A stretch of DNA of 64,000 nucleotides, from assembly GCF_020852615.1 (NCBI RefSeq), contig NZ_JADZAJ010000005.1, forward strand, positions 113,772 to 177,771. Reading direction: 5' to 3'. This DNA comes from Nitrosomonas sp. (GTDB lineage: Bacteria; Pseudomonadota; Gammaproteobacteria; Burkholderiales; Nitrosomonadaceae). Made by a program: the position numbers and the translations under genes. Of the stretch, positions 20,246 through 30,269 are shown piece by piece (positions within the stretch are counted from its first letter, which is position 1; each line of letters begins with the position of its first letter). A model generated the notes under the pieces. It saw nothing but the letters and a program-made list of their open reading frames with translations, had not been told where the DNA came from and did not search any database.

Positions 20246-20416
20246 AGTGTTACTATGTCCATTCGGGCATTCCTCACTCCTCGCTGCGCTCGTCGTTCGG
20301 TTGCCCTCATTTCCCCCCGCTCAAAGTAGAAAATCAAACAGGTTTTGCTGAGTAACTTTTCAATTTGACATAATGCATTTCTTCCTGCGTTTTTATACCG
20401 GCAGCATGAGCACTGA

Positions 20417-20444
20417 ATTGCGTATAATGTATATTATGTTAAAC
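20417..20444 (+). other. dif: dif site (XerCD recombination site)
   Basis: ATTGCGTATAATGTATATTATGTTAAAC versus recalled E. coli dif GGTGCGCATAATGTATATTATGTTAAAT: 24/28 identical, central TGTATA and 10/11 of the XerD arm intact. Confidence 0.9.
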
Positions 20445-20545
20445 GGTGGATGATTTATTTCTGAATAAACGCTATATCGCTTACCATTAACCATTGACTC
20501 AATTGGTACTGCTAAAAAATTAAATCATACTGGGAAGGTCGGATA

Positions 20546-21043
20546 ATGAACTACTACACTCTTCTGGAAAGTCCTGTTGATCGGTTATTGCTTATGAGTG
20601 ATGACGATTTTCTGACGGGGGTGTATATGGAGATTGAGATACAGAAATTACTGCCGCGTATCATAGGGAATAGTAACTGGCGACAGGATAAAGTACCTTT
20701 CACTGAAACAATTGCTCAGCTAAACGCTTATTTTGCGAAGGAACTGATTGAGTTTGATCTGCCAATGAAAGCAATCGGAACCCCTTTCCAGCAGGCTGTC
20801 TGGCAGCAGTTAAGTACCATCTCCTATGGTGAAACTGTCAGTTACAAATACATCGCTGAGCGTATCCACCTGCCTAAAGCTGCACGTGCTGTGGGTATGG
20901 CCAACGGACAAAATCCCATTTCGATTATTATTCCCTGTCATCGTGTAATTGGCGCCAATGGCAAGCTGACGGGCTATGGCGGTGGAGTTCACCGTAAGCA
21001 GTGGTTACTGGCACACGAAGACAGGCAAACCTCTTTCACCTGA
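20546..21043 (+). CDS. ogt: Methylated-DNA--[protein]-cysteine S-methyltransferase
   Basis: IIPCHRVIGANGKLTGYGGGVHRKQWLLAHE active-site motif. Confidence 0.95.
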   Translation: MNYYTLLESPVDRLLLMSDDDFLTGVYMEIEIQKLLPRIIGNSNWRQDKVPFTETIAQLNAYFAKELIEFDLPMKAIGTPFQQAVWQQLSTISYGETVSYKYIAERIHLPKAARAVGMANGQNPISIIIPCHRVIGANGKLTGYGGGVHRKQWLLAHEDRQTSFT

Positions 21044-21053
21044 TTCCTGATTA

Positions 21054-21824
21054 TCACCTGTTCTCATAAATCTGCCTGGTAATCGCAGAATATTGTTTCA
21101 GGGACAGATTCTCTGCTCGCAACCCTGCATCAATTCCTAACTGTTCAAAATTACTGACAGTCAGGTAGTTCCGCAGCGTATTACGCAATGTTTTACGCCG
21201 CTGAGAGAATGCAGCAGTCACCAGCTCGGCAAACAGCTTTTCCTGTTCAAATGGAATAACCGGCTCCGCTCTTGGCCGCATGCACACAATGGCAGACTGG
21301 ACTCGTGGCGGCGGGTTAAACGCTTCTGCAGGCACATCCAACATCTGTTCCATCTCAAACCGGTTCTGCAGCATGAGTGACAAACGCCCGTAATCCGATG
21401 TGGAAGGTAATGCCACCATACGTTCCACCACTTCGAGCTGCAGCATGAAATACATATCAATAATCAGATTGCTGAATTGAGCCAGATGAAACAGCAATGG
21501 TGTAGAAATGTTATAGGGCAGATTTCCAACGATCCGCAATCTATCCCCCAGCGCAGAGAAATCAAATTTCAGCGCATCAGCATTATGGATAACCAGCTTC
21601 TCGGTATCAGTACGAGAAAGATGATCGACAATATCCCGATCTATTTCAATAACCTGCAGCTTGTCAAGAATGCTGAGAAGCGGTCTGGTCAGCGCGCCCA
21701 GTCCAGGCCCTATCTCGATCATCCGGTCACCGGGTGCCGGATGAATGATATGGATAATTTTGGTAATGAGGTGTGTATCGACCAGAAAATGCTGGCCAAA
21801 ACGTTTGCGCGGGATGTGCCGCAT
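21054..21824 (-). CDS. rsmA: 16S rRNA dimethyladenosine transferase
   Basis: MRHIPRKRFGQHFLVD...IEIGPGLGALTRPLL...VGNLPYNISTPLLFHL. Confidence 0.96.
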   Translation of the reverse strand: MRHIPRKRFGQHFLVDTHLITKIIHIIHPAPGDRMIEIGPGLGALTRPLLSILDKLQVIEIDRDIVDHLSRTDTEKLVIHNADALKFDFSALGDRLRIVGNLPYNISTPLLFHLAQFSNLIIDMYFMLQLEVVERMVALPSTSDYGRLSLMLQNRFEMEQMLDVPAEAFNPPPRVQSAIVCMRPRAEPVIPFEQEKLFAELVTAAFSQRRKTLRNTLRNYLTVSNFEQLGIDAGLRAENLSLKQYSAITRQIYENR

Positions 21825-21907
21825 AGCAGTGTGCTGAGTAGGTTTTGAATAAATCTGCACACACCAGTCCGATTTTCCCGGATTTAAGGTTATGACAGAG
21901 ACTGGCT

Positions 21908-22924
21908 TTATTGGGCTACAGCAACGGTGCGTGTTTTCTCGATGAGCATCAACGCTGTTTCAATCGCAGTATTCATACTGCCGGTTTCAGCCCGTCCGCT
22001 TCCGGCCAGCTCCAATGCCGTGCCATGATCAACAGAAGTACGAATAATGGGCATTCCCAAACTGATATTGACGCCGTGTCCAAAGCTGGCATGTTTGAGC
22101 ACCGGTAATCCCTGATCATGGTACATGACAAAAATACAATCGTATTCCTTGAGCCTGGGCGGGTTGAACATGGTATCTGCCGGTAACGGACCGAGCAGAT
22201 TCATCCCTTCCTGTCGCAATTTTTCCAGTACCGGGATAATTACATCGATTTCTTCCCGGCCGAGATGACCGGATTCTCCTGCATGTGGATTCAGTCCTGC
22301 CACGGCAATACGCGGGTTTTTGATCGCAAAACGTACTATCAGATCATGGTGAATGATACGCAGCTTTTGTTCCAGCCGTTCAGGTGTAATGGCTGCTGGT
22401 ACATTTTTGAGTGGCAGGTGTGTCGTAGCCAGCGTTACTCGCATCCCTCCCCCGGCCAGCATCATGACTGCGTGGCTGTCAGTCAGCTCAGACAGGTATT
22501 CAGTATGCCCGGAAAATGGAATACCGGACTCACTGATAATGCCTTTATGCACCGGCGCTGTAACCATGGCATCAGCCTTACCTGTAACACAGGCTTCAAC
22601 AGCCAGCCGCAACGTTTCCAGAACGTAAGCAGCATTGCTGACATCCAACTGCCCCGCTACAACAGGATTTTTAACAGGTACATGCCGCACGTGCAAGTAA
22701 CCTGCCTGATGAGTACAGGTATTGGCAGCTTTCTCGTCTATCAGCTGTAAAGGTAATCCCAGTTTTCCGGCACGCTGCTCAAGTACATGGCGATCAGCAA
22801 TGACTGTCATCCGGCAGGGCAAATTCTGCTGTGCAATCTGCACACATAAATCCGGACCAATGCCGGCAGGTTCACCCGCAGTTACCACCAGATGAGGAAT
22901 GAAAGAAGGTGCCATATTAAACAA
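21908..22924 (-). CDS. pdxA: 4-hydroxythreonine-4-phosphate dehydrogenase
   Basis: VTAGEPAGIGPDLC, TAPVHKGIISESGIPFSGHTEYL, GLNPHAGESGHLGREE, YHDQGLPVLK. Confidence 0.96.
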   Translation of the reverse strand: MFNMAPSFIPHLVVTAGEPAGIGPDLCVQIAQQNLPCRMTVIADRHVLEQRAGKLGLPLQLIDEKAANTCTHQAGYLHVRHVPVKNPVVAGQLDVSNAAYVLETLRLAVEACVTGKADAMVTAPVHKGIISESGIPFSGHTEYLSELTDSHAVMMLAGGGMRVTLATTHLPLKNVPAAITPERLEQKLRIIHHDLIVRFAIKNPRIAVAGLNPHAGESGHLGREEIDVIIPVLEKLRQEGMNLLGPLPADTMFNPPRLKEYDCIFVMYHDQGLPVLKHASFGHGVNISLGMPIIRTSVDHGTALELAGSGRAETGSMNTAIETALMLIEKTRTVAVAQ

Positions 22925-22968
22925 TTACCCGGTTTTATTTACGAACAGGGGGTCACTCTGCAGGATTA

Positions 22969-24312
22969 TCAGTTATCTTCGATCTTGTACTCGACATAAG
23001 CCTGATCCCTGAGCTGTTGTAGCCATTCCTGCACAATAGCATCCGCCTTGCGCGCATGGATGGTTTTACGAGCCATTTCGCGCTCCTGACGTTCACTGAC
23101 ATCCTGCGAGCGTCGCTCGATCACTTTGATCAGATGCCAGCCAAATGGAGAGCGAACCGGCTGGCTGACCTGACCAGGCAGCAGTATATTCATTGTTTGC
23201 TCAAACTCCGGCACAGTATCACCTGGCGAAACCCAGCCCAGATCTCCTCCGGCAGAGGCGCTGGCATCTTCTGAATGTGCCTTGGCAACATCCATAAAAT
23301 CCGCTCCGTTATGGATGCGTTCCATGAGCTGACCAATCAGCTGACGAGCATCTTCTTCTGAAACCAGTTCACTGACTTTAATCAGAATATGTTGCGCATG
23401 GGTCTGCTCGATAATGGCTGCTTTCTTTTCCTGCTGGCGACGTGCGAGCAGTTTGAGGATATGAAAACCAATCGGGCTTCGCACAACTGGCGTAATCTCT
23501 CCGGGCTGCATTTTTATCAGCATTTCGGCAAAGGGTGAGCCCATCTGGCCAACAGGCCGCCAATCCATCTCCCCCCCCTGCATGGCATCCGATGCATCAG
23601 AAAATTCAGCAGCTACCTGAGCAAAACTGATTCCCTGGCGAAGATTCTCATAAGCTGTCTCAGCACGCTTGTGTCTGGCTTCAATCTGGGCTTCACTCAT
23701 CTGTTCAGAAATCTGCACCAGAATATGGGCGATACGGTATTCTTCGTTATTAGTGGGTGAATTAGCCTGATTCTTCAGAAAATTATCAATTTCACTTTCA
23801 GTTACGTTAACGCGGCTGTTTACTTCCTGCTCTTTCAGTCGGGACATCAGGATTTCACCACGGATTTCCTCACGGAACTGGCTCATGTCTGTTCCTTCCT
23901 GAAAAAGAATCTGCCTGAATTCTTCCATAGTCAGGTGGTTATCTTGTGCAATCCGGCGCAGCGTCTGGTCAAGATCGTTATCACTGACAGTTACCCCGAT
24001 TTCTTTCGCACGTTGCAGTTGTATCCGCTTAAGGATTAAACGTTCCAGCAGCTGTTTTTCCAGAATTTCCATACGTGGCAGCTGCGTGTTCTGTTTTTGC
24101 AGCTGCTGAACCGTACTATGCAGAAGTTCACTGATTTCCTGCTGAGTGATAATTTCCTCGTTCACAACCGCCACAATACGATCGAGCGGTTTAATATCAT
24201 TCCGTGAATCGGAAACCCGGGCCGAAACGTTGATTGCCCATATAAAAACCAGCATGCCGATCAGAAATCTTCTGCTGATTTTCAGTTGCCTGTTACTGCC
24301 AGATTGGATCAT
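22969..24312 (-). CDS. surA: Peptidyl-prolyl isomerase chaperone SurA
   Basis: Signal peptide, SurA N domain, two parvulin domains ([33 protein letters not shown]). Confidence 0.95.
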   Translation of the reverse strand: MIQSGSNRQLKISRRFLIGMLVFIWAINVSARVSDSRNDIKPLDRIVAVVNEEIITQQEISELLHSTVQQLQKQNTQLPRMEILEKQLLERLILKRIQLQRAKEIGVTVSDNDLDQTLRRIAQDNHLTMEEFRQILFQEGTDMSQFREEIRGEILMSRLKEQEVNSRVNVTESEIDNFLKNQANSPTNNEEYRIAHILVQISEQMSEAQIEARHKRAETAYENLRQGISFAQVAAEFSDASDAMQGGEMDWRPVGQMGSPFAEMLIKMQPGEITPVVRSPIGFHILKLLARRQQEKKAAIIEQTHAQHILIKVSELVSEEDARQLIGQLMERIHNGADFMDVAKAHSEDASASAGGDLGWVSPGDTVPEFEQTMNILLPGQVSQPVRSPFGWHLIKVIERRSQDVSERQEREMARKTIHARKADAIVQEWLQQLRDQAYVEYKIEDN

Positions 24313-26483
24313 TACAGTTCTGCCTTTGTATAGCCCGGGATACCCTGTCGCAAGACATCGATCGGATTAGTACCAATCCTCATTAAATCGTTCAATTCCA
24401 GCTGGACAAAAAAGTTGGTCGAAGTACTTTGTGATGCATCAGTAAACCGGTTAGCCACCAAACGCAGCGTCCAGCAGCACGCGTTATATTCGAGACCCAC
24501 CAGACCGGCAATCAATTTATCATTCTTCAATGAATAATTGACGGCTAAAAACCCCTGCCAGTTCTTCAGAAATGACCATTGAGTGGAAAGATCAACCTGT
24601 TCCAGAACATCCCGCGTAAAGCGATAACCTGCATTTACAATCTGCCCGGGAGCAGGTCGATAGCTGATCCCTGTGCGTATTTTCTCGATCAGAAAATTAT
24701 TCTGATTTAACTGCACACCTGAATCTGTCTTGATAGATTGCGTAAGATTCCCGGAAATTTCTGCGATAAAGTCTGAACCGGCTCTGGTAACCTGAGGAGA
24801 GTTAAGTAACACCCGGCGCTCAGTAAAACGGACTCTCTGACCGGCTGAAATACGCAGATACTCGTTACCCGTCGCGGAGTGGATCAGGCGGGAACTGACT
24901 GCCATCGTAATTTCATTGGCATCATTGATTCTGTCTTCGCCACTGAACCGCCTTTCCAGAAACAGCTGCGGGTAGCTAAAGTCCATTTCAGCAGAATCAA
25001 AGTTAGGTAATAACTGCTGATTTCTGTATGGAATATAGGTATAAAAAACACGGGGTTCAATGGTCTGGACAAAATTCTGGTTTCCCAGCGTGGTATCGCG
25101 TTCCATCGCAATACCGCTATCAAGGCTGAAAATGGGAACAGCCCGGCTCATATTTTTATCATCGGAATCAGGGCTTGCCGACCTGTTCAAATTATAATGT
25201 GTGTAATGAAGCGACATTCTGGGGCGAATAAACCCAAAAGAATTTTCCAGTGGAAAGCTGACACCAGGCAGTAATGTCAGGCGTTGGCCATGTGGCAAAG
25301 TAGGATGCGAGAAATTTGACCAGCTGCTGGCAAGATCAAAATCGAAACCATATACATTCCTTTTCGAAGCATTTACAGTAAATCGCGGCAGAATTTTGAA
25401 AGGAGAAGTAATCGGAATTCTCGGGTCCTGAACAGTCTGGAATTGCTGGACAAGTGTACTAAAGGAAAGCATGCCATTGCGACCCAGCTCACTGAAATAG
25501 CTGGCAAAAGCCTGTTGCAACAGGTTGGTCTGGGACGTCACAAGAATATTGTTACCCAGATCCCGGAAATAATTATGGTCTGATACCTTGTTAAAGTTAA
25601 CCATTCCAAACCATCCCGAGCCCAGGTTCTGGTAATGATTAAGCTGCATTCCATAACGTTTGGTGCTGGTTACCAGGTCATTTGGCAAATAATCCAGTAA
25701 AAGCTGTCCATTAAGTGCCTGTCCAATATAGCGAAACTCGTTATTCAGCATCAGGCCACGCTTGCTCATCAGCCGTGGCGTAATCGTTGCATCGTAGTTC
25801 GGCGCAATATTCCAGTAAAAAGGGACAGAAAGCTCGACTCCCCTCCTGCTGGAGTTACCCATAATGGGTGATAAAAATCCAGTCTTTCGTTCATTGCCGT
25901 AAGAAAAATTCATCCACGGCAGGTACAAAATGGGCACATCCTTAAACCGGATCGTCGCACGGCGGGCAGTTCCTTCCTTCTTGTTCTTATCCACTTCCAG
26001 ATCATCCGCCAGAATGTACCAGTCATGGTTATCCTCGGGACAAGTGGTGTAGCGTACTTTTTTGAAACGATACTGTTTTTCTCCATGCAACAATAATAAT
26101 TCTGCTTCACCACGTCCGCTACCATCTTTCTGAAGATAGCGCGGATTAATCAGCTCTCCTGTATCATCATTCAGATTCATCTGCAGGTAAGTGCCCCACA
26201 ACGTATCGTCCGGCCGCTCAAGCATTGCATTACCTTCAACTTCAACATCATCACTGCTTTGATAGTATTTCACCCGATCGGCTGTTAAGGTTTCATCCCC
26301 GCGGCGCATGCGTACATTACCGGTTGCTTCAACTTCCTGCTGATAATACCCATCAATCCGGTCTGCTTCGATATGCACCGGCTGACTGTTTCCGGCCCGG
26401 GATGACTGATCTGCACTCATGGTCCGGACAGGAAACAGCACCAGACAGATACACAGAATCCAATGCAGTTTAAGTTTGTTCAT
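24312..26483 (-). CDS. lptD: LPS-assembly protein LptD
   Basis: 723 aa, OstA N-domain ([35 protein letters not shown]), barrel domain; surA-lptD order. Confidence 0.95.
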   Translation of the reverse strand: MNKLKLHWILCICLVLFPVRTMSADQSSRAGNSQPVHIEADRIDGYYQQEVEATGNVRMRRGDETLTADRVKYYQSSDDVEVEGNAMLERPDDTLWGTYLQMNLNDDTGELINPRYLQKDGSGRGEAELLLLHGEKQYRFKKVRYTTCPEDNHDWYILADDLEVDKNKKEGTARRATIRFKDVPILYLPWMNFSYGNERKTGFLSPIMGNSSRRGVELSVPFYWNIAPNYDATITPRLMSKRGLMLNNEFRYIGQALNGQLLLDYLPNDLVTSTKRYGMQLNHYQNLGSGWFGMVNFNKVSDHNYFRDLGNNILVTSQTNLLQQAFASYFSELGRNGMLSFSTLVQQFQTVQDPRIPITSPFKILPRFTVNASKRNVYGFDFDLASSWSNFSHPTLPHGQRLTLLPGVSFPLENSFGFIRPRMSLHYTHYNLNRSASPDSDDKNMSRAVPIFSLDSGIAMERDTTLGNQNFVQTIEPRVFYTYIPYRNQQLLPNFDSAEMDFSYPQLFLERRFSGEDRINDANEITMAVSSRLIHSATGNEYLRISAGQRVRFTERRVLLNSPQVTRAGSDFIAEISGNLTQSIKTDSGVQLNQNNFLIEKIRTGISYRPAPGQIVNAGYRFTRDVLEQVDLSTQWSFLKNWQGFLAVNYSLKNDKLIAGLVGLEYNACCWTLRLVANRFTDASQSTSTNFFVQLELNDLMRIGTNPIDVLRQGIPGYTKAEL

Positions 26484-26624
26484 TCAGGGCTGAAACGTTA
26501 GCGAAGTTTTTGCAGATGTATTTTTATAAAGGCGCTATTATCCGACAATTTTTCCGGATGCTCGACCAGAACAGAAACCGGGTTTCGGGTGATTTTACCT
26601 GTTTGAACCAATAATCTGACGCCG

Positions 26625-28619
26625 GTGGCAGATTGCCCGGAAAAGCGCATATCGCCCCGTTATTTTTATCTACCAGCTATTTCCATGCCTGATCTTAATG
26701 CTATTTTTTCTGCTGATGGACTGCTTGCGCGGACTATACCAGACTATCGTCCACGTACCCAGCAGCTGGAAATGGCGCTATCCATTTCACAGATCATTGA
26801 AAAACAAGAAATTCTGGTTGCTGAAGCCGGTACAGGAACAGGTAAAACCTATGCTTATCTGGTACCGGCTTTACTGTCCGGCGGAAAGGTAATTGTATCA
26901 ACCGGTACGAAAACGCTGCAGGATCAGCTTTTCCAGCGTGATATCCCAACCATGCGTGCTGCCCTGAAAATCCCGGTAACTGTTGCATTACTCAAGGGGC
27001 GCGCCAATTATATCTGTCATTATCATCTTGAGCGCACACTGAATTCGGATCAGATTCATTTTGCCAACCGGGCAGAAGTAAAATACCTCCACCTGATTGA
27101 GCGTTATGCCGGTACCAGCAGTCATGGTGATAAAAGCGGTCTGGATAAAGTGCCGGAACAGTCTTCCATCTGGCAGTATGTCACTTCCACGCGTGAAAAC
27201 TGTCTGGGATCAGATTGCCCGCATTACAAACAGTGTTTTGTGATGGAAGCCCGCAAACAGGCACTGGCAGCCGATATGATCGTCGTCAATCACCACCTGT
27301 TCTTTGCTGATGTCATGCTTCGTGATGAAGGATTGTCCGAACTGCTGCCTGCCTGCAATACCGTGATATTCGATGAAGCGCACCAGTTACCCGAAGTGGC
27401 CAGCCTGTTTTTTGGTGAATCCGTCAGTACAGGTCAGATACAGGTACTGGTGCGTGATACTGATACTGAAGCACTGCTTGAAGCCCGGGACTTCACCCCT
27501 CTTTCTGATGCCACCGCAGCTGTTGAAAAAGCGGTGCTGGACTTACATCTGACCATTACAGAAAAACATGCCCGCCTGTCTTCCACAGCAGCCGCACAGT
27601 ACTCCGGATTTAGTGAGGCACGTCAGGAATTACAGGAAAAACTGACTTCACTGACGGGATTGCTCGAAACTCAGGCTGTCCGCTCCCAGGGATTGCAAAA
27701 CTGCTGGGCACGAGCACAAGTCATACTCAACCGGATCAGACAGTGGCACGAGCAATCGGAATCACCGGATTCCATCAGCTGGATCGAAACCTACAGTCAA
27801 AGCCTGCAGTTCAATACCACCCCTCTATCTGTTGCAGAGATCTTCAGTAAACAGCTCCATGCCTCCGCCCGTGCCTGGATATTTACCTCTGCCACTTTGT
27901 CGGTCAAAAAGGATTTTTCCCATTACAACCGGATGATGGGGCTGTTTGATGCCAAAACAGCCAGCTGGGACAGCCCGTTTGATTATCCCAATCAGGCGCT
28001 GCTTTACGCTCCCGCTCAACTGCCTGATCCGAATACGCCACACTATACTGAAAGTATTGTCGAAGCAGCATTACCTGTTATCCGGGCAAGCCAGGGACGG
28101 GCTTTTATCCTGTGTACCAGCCTGCGCAACATGCAGCAGATTCATGATTTACTGCAAGCGTCTTTTCAACAGGAGCAGCTTGATTTTCCTTTACTGCTGC
28201 AGGGGCAGGAAACTCGCTCTGCTCTTCTGGATCAATTTCGCAAGCTGGGTAATGCGGTGCTGGTAGGCAGTCAATCTTTCTGGGAAGGCATTGATGTCCG
28301 CGGACGGGCGCTTTCACTGGTTATTATTGATCGTTTACCCTTTGCTTCACCCGATGATCCGGTGCTGTCCGCCCGTATCGAAAAAATTACCCGCGAAGGC
28401 CGTAATGCTTTCATGGAATACCAGCTGCCTCACGCCGTCATCAGTCTGAAACAGGGGGCCGGTCGCCTGATACGGGATGAAAGTGATCGTGGCGTACTAA
28501 TGATCTGCGATCCGCGCCTGGTATCCAAATCCTACGGTAAACGGATCTGGCAAAGTCTACCGCCGATGAAACGTACGCGCGATCTGGAAGAAGTAAAATG
28601 TTTTCTGACAGCTGTTTGA
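26625..28619 (+). CDS. ATP-dependent DNA helicase, DinG/YoaA family
   Basis: AGTGTGKTYAYLVPAL, FDEAHQ, Fe-S cysteines (C-x5-C-x2-C pattern near ENCLGSDCPHYKQC), GAGRLIRDESDRG. Start may be the ATG at 26685 (MPDLNAIFS). Confidence 0.93.
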   Translation: MADCPEKRISPRYFYLPAISMPDLNAIFSADGLLARTIPDYRPRTQQLEMALSISQIIEKQEILVAEAGTGTGKTYAYLVPALLSGGKVIVSTGTKTLQDQLFQRDIPTMRAALKIPVTVALLKGRANYICHYHLERTLNSDQIHFANRAEVKYLHLIERYAGTSSHGDKSGLDKVPEQSSIWQYVTSTRENCLGSDCPHYKQCFVMEARKQALAADMIVVNHHLFFADVMLRDEGLSELLPACNTVIFDEAHQLPEVASLFFGESVSTGQIQVLVRDTDTEALLEARDFTPLSDATAAVEKAVLDLHLTITEKHARLSSTAAAQYSGFSEARQELQEKLTSLTGLLETQAVRSQGLQNCWARAQVILNRIRQWHEQSESPDSISWIETYSQSLQFNTTPLSVAEIFSKQLHASARAWIFTSATLSVKKDFSHYNRMMGLFDAKTASWDSPFDYPNQALLYAPAQLPDPNTPHYTESIVEAALPVIRASQGRAFILCTSLRNMQQIHDLLQASFQQEQLDFPLLLQGQETRSALLDQFRKLGNAVLVGSQSFWEGIDVRGRALSLVIIDRLPFASPDDPVLSARIEKITREGRNAFMEYQLPHAVISLKQGAGRLIRDESDRGVLMICDPRLVSKSYGKRIWQSLPPMKRTRDLEEVKCFLTAV

Positions 28620-28671
28620 TGTATCCCGCCTCCTGATTGTTTATCAGACTCAACCATAACTGGAGACCGAT

Positions 28672-30255
28672 ATGACAACATTTATACGTATTCTTGCTTT
28701 TGCAGCTTTATTCTGGACCGGAATCGTGCTGGCTGATGGTAATCACCACGCCACATATGATATTGATCAGGAAAAACTCGGAAAAGTACACTTCCCGGTA
28801 TCTTGCACACCTGCTGCACAAATTCAGTTTGATAAGGCTCTGGCAATGTTGCACTCGTTCTGGTATGACGAGGCGGAAAAAGCTTTTCAGCGGGTTATCT
28901 CGATTGATCCGGGCTGTGCCATGGGGTATTGGGGAATTGCCATGAGTCTTTACCAGCAGTTATGGGCAACCACACCAACCATGGAAGAAATGCAGCGGGC
29001 ACACGATGCACTGGCACAGGTACAGCCATCCATGATTAAAACCGCGCGGGAAAAAGCCTATCTGGGTGCAATTGCCATCATCTATCCGGTAACAGAGAAT
29101 GGCCATGATTACAGTGCACGCAAGCTGGCGTATGAACAGGCCATGCAACAGATTGCTGAACAATTTCCGGATGACAGCGAAGCCACACTGTTCTATGCGC
29201 TGGCATTGATTTCCAATGCATCACTGGATGACAAAACCTTTACCCGGCAAAAACAGGCATTGCATTTGCTGCAACGTATCCTGAAAAAAGAGCCGCATCA
29301 TCCCGGCGTGGCACACTACATTATTCACAGCAGTGATTATCCTGAACTGGCTGCAGCCGGGCTGGATGCCGCCCGTGCTTATACGTATATTGCACCAGCA
29401 GTACCACACGCTTTGCACATGTCCTCGCATATCTTTGTCCGGCTGGGGCTGTGGCAGGATGTCGTGCAATCCAATCTGGCTGCTTGCCGGGCCTCTCAGG
29501 AACATGCTTCAGATAACTACGGAGATGACATTCACTATAAGGACTATCTGCTGTATGCCTATTTACAGTTGGGTGAAACGGAGAAAGCACGTGCAATTGT
29601 GCAGGAAATACTGACGACAGATCAGGCGCATCCGCATAACACCACAATTGCCTACGCCTTTGCTGCTATTCCGGCACGCTTTGCTGCCGAGCGTGGTGAC
29701 TGGCACGCAGCAGCCGGATTGAGCGTTCATCCGGCAAATTTTCCATGGCAGCAGTTTGGCTGGTGTGAAGCACTCACCCACTTTACCAGAGGGATGGGAG
29801 CGGCCAGAACCGGTGATACAGACGAGGCACGACAAAGCCTGCAACGATTAACCGTGTTGCGTGATCACGATTACACTGCGCATCAGGATTACACTGCCGG
29901 CCAAATTGAAATCCAGCGTTTGACAGTGGCTGCCTGGATTGCACTGGCAGAAAATCATGCTGAAGAAGCACTGCAACTGATGCATGCAGCGGCTGATCTG
30001 GAAGACTCAACTGAAAAAGATAATGTCACCCCGGGTTCCATCCTTCCGGCACGTGAATTACTTGGGGAATTATTGCTGACACTGGATCAGCCTGCAGCTG
30101 CACTTAAGGAACTGGAAGCTTCCCTGCAACGTACACCTAACCGGCGCAATAGCATTTCACTCGCAGCCAGAGCTGCAAAGAAGGCGGGTGATCTACCCAG
30201 GGCAGACCGCTATGAACGGCAATTTCAGGCGTTGCAGTACAAGGAACCGGGTTAA
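28672..30255 (+). CDS. Exported tetratricopeptide repeat protein
   Basis: Signal peptide; FDKALAMLHSFWYDEAEKAFQRVISIDPGCAMGYWGIAMS and further TPR-like helices. Confidence 0.8.
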   Translation: MTTFIRILAFAALFWTGIVLADGNHHATYDIDQEKLGKVHFPVSCTPAAQIQFDKALAMLHSFWYDEAEKAFQRVISIDPGCAMGYWGIAMSLYQQLWATTPTMEEMQRAHDALAQVQPSMIKTAREKAYLGAIAIIYPVTENGHDYSARKLAYEQAMQQIAEQFPDDSEATLFYALALISNASLDDKTFTRQKQALHLLQRILKKEPHHPGVAHYIIHSSDYPELAAAGLDAARAYTYIAPAVPHALHMSSHIFVRLGLWQDVVQSNLAACRASQEHASDNYGDDIHYKDYLLYAYLQLGETEKARAIVQEILTTDQAHPHNTTIAYAFAAIPARFAAERGDWHAAAGLSVHPANFPWQQFGWCEALTHFTRGMGAARTGDTDEARQSLQRLTVLRDHDYTAHQDYTAGQIEIQRLTVAAWIALAENHAEEALQLMHAAADLEDSTEKDNVTPGSILPARELLGELLLTLDQPAAALKELEASLQRTPNRRNSISLAARAAKKAGDLPRADRYERQFQALQYKEPG

Positions 30256-30269
30256 TTTGTTTTCGTTAT

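Noticed and set aside
20083-20337. ORFs 20138-20329 (+) and 20083-20337 (-) over the hairpin array
   Set aside because: Translations merely mirror the non-coding hairpin/decamer repeats and the origin-like motif; no plausible protein family.
22265-22750. 161-aa plus-strand ORF opposite pdxA
   Set aside because: Antisense shadow of a conserved gene; no recognisable motif.
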